The notes beneath the pieces are model-generated. The model did no database searches. It was not told where the DNA came from and was given only the letters and a program-made list of their open reading frames with translations. A stretch of DNA of 11,219 nucleotides from NCBI GenBank assembly GCA_964480945.1, contig CAYZRX010000097.1, positions 1-11,219 on the forward strand, given 5' to 3'. How positions within the stretch are numbered: the stretch's first letter is position 1; the number at the start of each line of letters is the position of its first letter. Below, one piece after another: positions 8,340-11,219 of the stretch. This DNA is from VGWB01 sp964480945 (GTDB lineage: Bacteria; Bacteroidota; Ignavibacteria; UBA10030). Made by a program: the position numbers and the translations under genes.

Positions 8340-9980
8340 CTACGTGCTGTATTGATCTGTGATGTCCTTCTGTTGCTTAATGGAGCGGAACCGGTACTCA
8401 TCCATCGGCAGCGAGGAATCCTGAACAAGCTTGATCTTGACGAAGAACTTGAACATGATCTTCGTAAGCCGGCTGATGGTCCCCTGCGTGAGATATCCAC
8501 CGACGTTCGGATTGACACACAGCTCCAGGCGAAACTCGCGCGACTCGGACTTGAACCGCCGGATCCATCGCTCGATCTGGTTGATGGTGGTCCGCTTCGA
8601 TTGAACCAGGCCGGTCCCGCCGCACGTCGGGCATGCCTCCGTAAAGCTGAGCTGGACGTTTTGGCGGATGCGCTGGCGCGTCATCTGCATCAGCCCGAAT
8701 TCCGTCAGCGGGAGCGCGGTCACCTTCGCGCGGTCCTTCTTCAGCTCCTTCTTCATCTCGTCGTAAACCTTCTTCTTATTCCTTTCGTCTTCGAGGTCGA
8801 TGAAGTCGATCACAATGATCCCGCCGATATCGCGCAGGCGAAGCTGTCGGCAGATCTCGCGGGCTGCCTCCATGTCCGTCCGCAGCGAGTTGAGCTCCTG
8901 CTCCTTCTTCGCCGCATACCGGCCGCTGTTCACGTCGATGACCGTCATGGCCTCCGTCTTCTCGATGAAGATGTACCCACCGCTCTTCAGCCAGACCTTC
9001 TTGCTCATCAGCGTCTGGATGTCCTTCTCGACGCCGTACTTGTCGAAGACGGGCTCCCTCCCTTTGTAGTGCTCGAGCCGGTCGACCATATCGGGCGAGA
9101 GCCATTGCAGGTATGCTCGAATTTCCTTGTACAGTCTCTTGTCGTCGACGACGACGTGCTCCACCTTGTCGCCGAAGAGATCACGGATGACGCTCGACGT
9201 CGTTGTCAGATCCTTGTAGACCAGTGCAGGAGGAGCCTCGGTCTTCACCGCCTTCTCGATGTTGCGCCAGACACGGAGGAGCTCCTCGAGGTCCTCACGG
9301 ATCATAGCGTCCTCCTTGCCGTCAGCAACGGTTCGAATGATCGCGCCGAAACCGGCCGGGAGCATCGAGCGGACAACGCGACGCAGGCGCCGCTTCTCTT
9401 TGAAATCCGTCAGCTTCTTGGAGACGCCGATCTTTCCATCGAAGGGGAGTAGCACCAAGAATCTCCCGGGGAGCGAAATCTCGGACGTCACGCGGACCCC
9501 CTTCTTGCCGACGGGCTCCTTCGTGATCTGGACGAGGATATCCTGGCTCTTCTGGAGATTGATGACGGGCTCGCGCTTTCCTTCCGACTGCCTGCCGCCA
9601 TTCGATGGTCCAACCCTTCGACCCTCCACCGCCGGCGCCGCGGTCACACCCGTGCTATTCTGAGCAGCACCAACCGCAGGTGCGGACGCGGGGGGTGAAG
9701 AGTGTCCCTCTTCTTCCTCCTCCTCTTCGAACATCGCATTGTACTCGGCAAGAGAGGATCCGATATCGGAGAAATGCAGGAAAGCGTCTTGCTGGAGGCC
9801 TACATCGATGAACGCCGCGCGGATGCCGGGCATCACCTTGGCGACTTTGCCGAGGTAGATGTCCCCGACCATGCGTTCTTTTTCGGGGGTCTCAACGAAG
9901 AGTTCGGCGAGTTTGCCGTCCTCAAGAATGGCGATACGATGCTCGTTCGCCGTCGAGTTGATAATAATTTCTTTTCTCAT
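8340..9980 (-). CDS. rng: Ribonuclease G/E family endoribonuclease
   Basis: The 546-residue protein has the RNase G/E catalytic half: MRKEIIINST start, S1 domain from about residue 38 (GDIYLGKVAKVMPGIRAAFIDVG), VRVTSEISLPGRFLVLLP (162-179), the DNase I-like part with MTVIDVNSGRY (345-355) and GGIIVIDFIDLEDER (386-400). D349 and D392 match the two metal-binding aspartates of E. coli RNase E. CPTCGGTG (450-457) gives the paired cysteines of the zinc link that holds dimers. The long disordered degradosome arm of RNase E is missing, so RNase G-like is the better name. The S1 domain carries an extra low-complexity acidic and Ala/Pro-rich stretch at about 85-138. It should cut single-stranded RNA in rRNA maturation and mRNA decay. 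An AAGGTGG element lies 13 nt before the ATG, farther than usual. It is the first gene of the minus-strand series. Confidence 0.94.
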   Translation of the reverse strand: MRKEIIINSTANEHRIAILEDGKLAELFVETPEKERMVGDIYLGKVAKVMPGIRAAFIDVGLQQDAFLHFSDIGSSLAEYNAMFEEEEEEEGHSSPPASAPAVGAAQNSTGVTAAPAVEGRRVGPSNGGRQSEGKREPVINLQKSQDILVQITKEPVGKKGVRVTSEISLPGRFLVLLPFDGKIGVSKKLTDFKEKRRLRRVVRSMLPAGFGAIIRTVADGKEDAMIREDLEELLRVWRNIEKAVKTEAPPALVYKDLTTTSSVIRDLFGDKVEHVVVDDKRLYKEIRAYLQWLSPDMVDRLEHYKGREPVFDKYGVEKDIQTLMSKKVWLKSGGYIFIEKTEAMTVIDVNSGRYAAKKEQELNSLRTDMEAAREICRQLRLRDIGGIIVIDFIDLEDERNKKKVYDEMKKELKKDRAKVTALPLTEFGLMQMTRQRIRQNVQLSFTEACPTCGGTGLVQSKRTTINQIERWIRRFKSESREFRLELCVNPNVGGYLTQGTISRLTKIMFKFFVKIKLVQDSSLPMDEYRFRSIKQQKDITDQYST

Positions 9981-10382
9981 ATGGGCATAAGGTCCACCTT
10001 AGGCTCGACTCAATGGAATCAGAACAGACCGCATCGGACGACGGTGGACGAAGCCCCATAAAGAGCGGTTGAGGACCGCAGGGAGAAACTTGTCTTTGGA
10101 ATTGTCCATATCGACCAACACGCTGCGCTCGCCTGAGCGGCCGACCGCCCCGAATATTGAACGGAGCCGGAAAGGCTTGTTTGTCCCTTCTTATTTCAAA
10201 GAACAGGACGCACCAAAGTAGCGCAAGACTGGTGGCAATCAAGTAGGTTATGAAATCGGTCACAATGACCATTGCGTTTATTGTGCTTCGCCTTTGATCG
10301 CCCTGTTTGGTCGGGCTGAGGAGGCGGCAAAGCAAGCCTCACGTTCTAATGCAATCACTTCCCCTTGCTGCAACAAATACAA
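9981..10382 (-). other. Intergenic leader between SRP RNA and rng; one weak hydrophobic open frame
   Basis: This 400-nt stretch has no recognisable gene. A minus-strand frame opens at ATG 10272 and runs to 9922, into rng. Its first part encodes one plausible membrane segment (FITYLIATSLALLWCVLFF) followed by a basic run, but the rest is low-complexity and overlaps the rng start. The nearest purine run is about 17 nt upstream of the ATG, so translation is doubtful. A short perfect hairpin, CGCTC-GCCT-GAGCG, lies at 10126-10139, and GAGGC/GCCTC flank 10 nt at 10321-10340. Neither is followed by a T-run on the minus strand, so neither looks like an intrinsic terminator. No clear promoter for rng was found. 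Confidence 0.35.
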
Positions 10383-10486
10383 AGAGGTCAAGCGACCCTG
10401 TGTCACACAAAACTCTTTGCCGACCGTTGCTTCCTTCCGGACCTGGCGGGTTTGAGCAACGTTTTGTTGCACAGGACTTGACCTCT
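10383..10486 (-). ncRNA. ffs: Signal recognition particle RNA, small bacterial (4.5S) type
   Basis: The minus strand contains the near-invariant SRP core CCAGGTCCGGAAGGAAGCA (10428-10446), with the GGAA tetraloop and the asymmetric loop that bind Ffh. The flanks fold into one long hairpin. AGAGGTCAAG (10477-10486) pairs perfectly with CTTGACCTCT (10383-10392). CCTGTG pairs with CACAGG, and ACAAAAC (10461-10467) with GTTTTGT (10407-10413), then TTGC with GCAA. The length of about 104 nt fits the short form lacking an Alu domain. The RNA joins Ffh in co-translational targeting of membrane proteins. Ends are set by the terminal helix and may be off by a few bases. No strong promoter or T-run terminator was seen. 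Confidence 0.93.
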
Positions 10487-10620
10487 GACACTGTAGGCAA
10501 AAACAACTACACTCTCCGCAGATACTCAGAAAACCAGTTAATTGGTAACGGAATGATCTCCTCCCCCCCTGCCGAAACTCCTCATCAATTCACCGATTAC
10601 TCATTGCCAATCACGACCTT

Positions 10621-10638
10621 GTGGAGCTGAGGAGGATC
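10621..10638 (-). repeat. Partial copy of the tRNA-Ala 3' end
   Basis: These 18 bases match 10684-10701, which is the 3' acceptor strand and part of the T-arm of tRNA-Ala, at 15 of 18 positions. The match is GTGGAGCTGA, three mismatches, then GGATC, read on the plus strand. The copies start 63 nt apart. Such a copy can be left by integration into the 3' end of a tRNA gene or by partial tRNA duplication. No integrase or other mobile gene is present, so this is a candidate scar only. Confidence 0.5.
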
Positions 10639-10668
10639 TCCGCCAAAGGCGGATCAGCCTCCGGCTGA
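10639..10668. repeat. Two adjacent perfect palindromes, REP-like
   Basis: TCCGCC-AAA-GGCGGA (10639-10653) is followed without a gap by TCAGCC-TCC-GGCTGA (10654-10668). Each has a 6-bp perfect stem and a 3-nt loop. They lie 16 nt downstream of the tRNA-Ala gene in its direction of transcription, so they could stop or process the tRNA transcript, but there is no T-run after them. Adjacent hairpins of this style in intergenic DNA also resemble dispersed REP-like repeats. Confidence 0.65.
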
Positions 10669-10684
10669 GAACCGATGCCTATCG

Positions 10685-10757
10685 TGGAGCTGATCGGGAT
10701 CGAACCGACGACCTCTTCGTTGCGAACGAAGCGCTCTCCCAGCTGAGCTACAGCCCC
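10685..10757 (-). tRNA. tRNA-Ala, anticodon CGC
   Basis: The minus strand folds into a complete 73-nt cloverleaf. Acceptor GGGGCTG pairs with CAGCTCC; the D arm is GCTC/GAGC; the anticodon arm CTTCG/CGAAG holds loop TTCGCAA, giving anticodon CGC, which reads GCG. The T arm GTCGG/CCGAT has loop TTCGATC. The acceptor has the G3-U70 wobble pair, the classic alanyl-tRNA synthetase identity mark, and discriminator A73. CCA is not encoded (the gene is followed by CGA), so the host must add it enzymatically. The CGC isoacceptor fits a GC-rich genome. Confidence 0.97.
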
Positions 10758-10829
10758 AGTTACTCCGTTTAAGGTAGAGATAAAGTCTCAAAAAAACAAC
10801 GAGGAGACGATAAATGATCGCCGGAGGCA
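10758..10829 (-). promoter_or_regulatory. Possible weak promoter region for tRNA-Ala
   Basis: On the minus strand upstream of the tRNA, TTGTTT is followed after 17 nt by TACCTT, about a dozen bases before the mature tRNA 5' end. Only half of the -10 matches consensus. A T-tract precedes it and may help opening. GTCTC and GAGAC (10785-10789 and 10804-10808) form a short dyad across the same stretch. The position is right for a promoter, but the match is poor. Confidence 0.25.
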
Positions 10830-10915
10830 CCCCGTCCCTCGGGCACGGCATCTTTTGAGAGCTCACGCGAAAATGGACGCCCGGAAGATCGGGTACCGCC
10901 CTACTTCTCTCGGCT

Positions 10916-10959
10916 GTCACGGTCCCCCGCCAAGAGATGTGGGGTACGCACACCGTGAC
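10916..10959. other. Strong hairpin with alternative pairing partner
   Basis: GTCACGGT (10916-10923) is a perfect inverted repeat of ACCGTGAC (10952-10959), and CCCC (10925-10928) can pair with GGGG (10941-10944) inside it. The same right arm, as CGTGACC (10954-10960), also pairs perfectly with GGTCACG (10983-10989). The two stems cannot form together. The structure lies upstream of the mazG promoter, so it is not part of the predicted mazG leader. Confidence 0.5.
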
Positions 10960-10983
10960 CGCTTCTGCAAATTCATGGTGAGG
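10956..10983 (+). repeat. Direct repeat, copy 1 of 2 (44-nt period)
   Basis: This 28-nt unit matches 11000-11027 at 24 of 28 positions. The shared core is TGACCGC, then AAATTCA, then GGTGAGG. It lies between the tRNA gene and the mazG promoter. Confidence 0.7.
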
Positions 10984-10999
10984 GTCACGAACTGCTACA

Positions 11000-11027
11000 T
11001 GACCGCCTCAGTAAATTCAGGGTGAGG
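11000..11027 (+). repeat. Direct repeat, copy 2 of 2 (44-nt period)
   Basis: This is the second copy of the 28-nt unit. In this copy CCTCA (11006-11010) and TGAGG (11023-11027) can form a hairpin that copy 1 cannot. It ends 23 nt before the mazG -35 box, a suitable distance for a regulator-binding or upstream promoter element. Confidence 0.7.
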
Positions 11028-11050
11028 AGACCACGGAAGATCAACACAAA

Positions 11051-11079
11051 TTGACTCTGCTACGAGTTTTCATTAAGAT
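11051..11079 (+). promoter_or_regulatory. Sigma-70-type promoter for mazG
   Basis: TTGACT (11051-11056) and TAAGAT (11074-11079) are separated by exactly 17 nt. The -35 matches consensus TTGACA at five of six positions and the -10 matches TATAAT at four of six. Transcription would start near 11086, leaving a leader of only about 18 nt that holds the mazG ribosome site. Confidence 0.65.
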
Positions 11080-11091
11080 GAACCAGTTTTG

Positions 11092-11098
11092 AAGGAGG
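11092..11098 (+). promoter_or_regulatory. Ribosome binding site that fixes the mazG TTG start
   Basis: AAGGAGG is a full anti-16S match placed 5 nt before TTG at 11104. It selects this unusual start; the only other in-frame candidate, TTG at 11089, lies upstream of the site, and the nearby ATG at 11078 is out of frame and stops after four codons. Confidence 0.8.
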
Positions 11099-11103
11099 CC
11101 AAG

Positions 11104-11219
11104 TTGAAGAAGACACGAGCCGAAGCGAGATTCGTCGAGTTTCTAGACATTGTCCGCAGGCTCCGGAAGGAGTGCCCCTGGGACCGCGAGCAGACCCACC
11201 AGTCGATCCGCCACAGCCT
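11104..11219 (+). CDS. mazG: MazG nucleoside triphosphate pyrophosphohydrolase, N-terminal part only
   Basis: Only the first 38 codons lie in the window. They read, from a TTG start, MKKTRAEARFVEF, then LDIVRRLRKECPWDREQTHQS. The CPWDREQTH block is the characteristic N-terminal signature of MazG proteins, which normally read CPWDREQTHxSL. MazG hydrolyses NTPs and dNTPs to the monophosphate and pyrophosphate and is thought to clean the nucleotide pool; in E. coli it also lowers ppGpp. The metal-binding EExxE/ExxD residues and the second MazG domain would lie beyond the right edge. It is transcribed away from the other genes from its own promoter and has a strong ribosome site. The call rests on a short but highly characteristic stretch. 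Confidence 0.9.
   Translation, partial: MKKTRAEARFVEFLDIVRRLRKECPWDREQTHQSIRHS

Larger units (their letters stand above)
10487..10684. other. Intergenic spacer between tRNA-Ala and SRP RNA
   Basis: The 198 nt contain no open frame with support. The right part (10621-10668) holds the partial copy of the tRNA 3' end and the double palindrome listed separately. The left part is AT-richer and presumably contains the SRP RNA promoter. The best -10-like hexamer on the minus strand is TACAGT near 10490-10495, with no convincing -35 partner. Confidence 0.5.
10758..11050. other. Divergent intergenic region between tRNA-Ala and mazG, rich in inverted and direct repeats
   Basis: No credible protein gene lies in these 293 nt; the open frame on the minus strand is a translation through the tRNA. 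Hairpin-forming pieces include CCCG-TCCCT-CGGG (10831-10843), CCCG-GAAGAT-CGGG (10880-10893), and the stems at 10916-10989 listed separately. GTCAC or its complement occurs three times (10916, 10955, 10985), with a related CATGACC at 10999. The density of structure suggests an operator cluster or an unrecognised structured RNA; I could match it to no known RNA family. Confidence 0.4.

Noticed and set aside
8312..8518. Extended N-terminus for the transaldolase, start near 8518
   Set aside because: The extra residues overlap rng, show no homology to the family, and the ATG at 8311 has a well-placed ribosome site and the typical MKIFIDTAN start.
7974..9452. 492-residue plus-strand open frame
   Set aside because: It is antisense to tal and rng and has no recognisable domain.
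10278..10472. 64-residue minus-strand open frame
   Set aside because: It is a translation of most of the SRP RNA and its downstream flank; the RNA core motif and helices explain the sequence.
10639..10668. Intrinsic terminator for tRNA-Ala
   Set aside because: The palindromes are strong but no T-run follows on the minus strand, so a standard Rho-independent terminator is not supported.
10654..10953. 99-residue minus-strand open frame
   Set aside because: It reads straight through tRNA-Ala. Its GCSSAGRAL and RRFDP segments are the well-known false translation of a tRNA gene.
10758..11050. CRISPR array
   Set aside because: Only two imperfect repeat copies with a 16-nt spacer are present, and no cas gene is nearby.
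11078..11092. ATG at 11078 as mazG start
   Set aside because: It is out of frame with the CPWDREQTH region and reaches a stop after four codons.

Overview
The window is a compact, mostly single-strand housekeeping region from a bacterium with an outer membrane. LolA requires an outer membrane. The DNA is moderately GC-rich, a tRNA-Ala with anticodon CGC is present, and that tRNA does not encode its CCA tail. This mix (LolA, an RNase G/E-type enzyme, ComB, a TalC-type transaldolase, ftsK next to lolA) would fit the Bacteroidota/Ignavibacteriota (FCB) neighbourhood, but that placement is inference. No marker gene here fixes the taxonomy.

Positions 1-9980 hold eight genes, all on the minus strand, read from right to left: rng (RNase G/E family), tal (TalC/FSA-type transaldolase), gcvT (glycine cleavage T protein), comB (2-phosphosulfolactate phosphatase family), ftsK (DNA translocase), lolA (lipoprotein carrier chaperone), a YbhN/AglD-type flippase-like membrane protein, and a bi-domain oxidoreductase cut by the left edge. 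Gaps are -4 to about 33 nt, with two ATGA stop/start overlaps (tal/gcvT and ftsK/lolA). They probably form one long transcription unit. The functions are mixed: RNA processing, one-carbon and sugar metabolism, chromosome segregation, envelope biogenesis. ftsK-lolA adjacency is known from other bacteria such as E. coli. The last two genes look like the start of an envelope polysaccharide or glycolipid module.

Positions 9981-11103 contain no convincing protein gene but do hold two minus-strand RNA genes: a small bacterial SRP RNA (4.5S type, about 10383-10486) and tRNA-Ala(CGC) (10685-10757). Around them is unexplained structure: a pair of adjacent perfect palindromes, an imperfect 18-nt copy of the tRNA 3' end, a two-copy direct repeat with 44-nt period, and hairpins that share one arm.

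At the right edge mazG begins on the plus strand from a TTG codon, with a good AAGGAGG ribosome site and a close match to a sigma-70 promoter. The 10758-11050 stretch is therefore a divergent intergenic region between tRNA-Ala and mazG. I found no CRISPR array, transposase, phage gene or defence cassette. The most unusual material is the repeat-rich intergenic DNA, not a new protein system.
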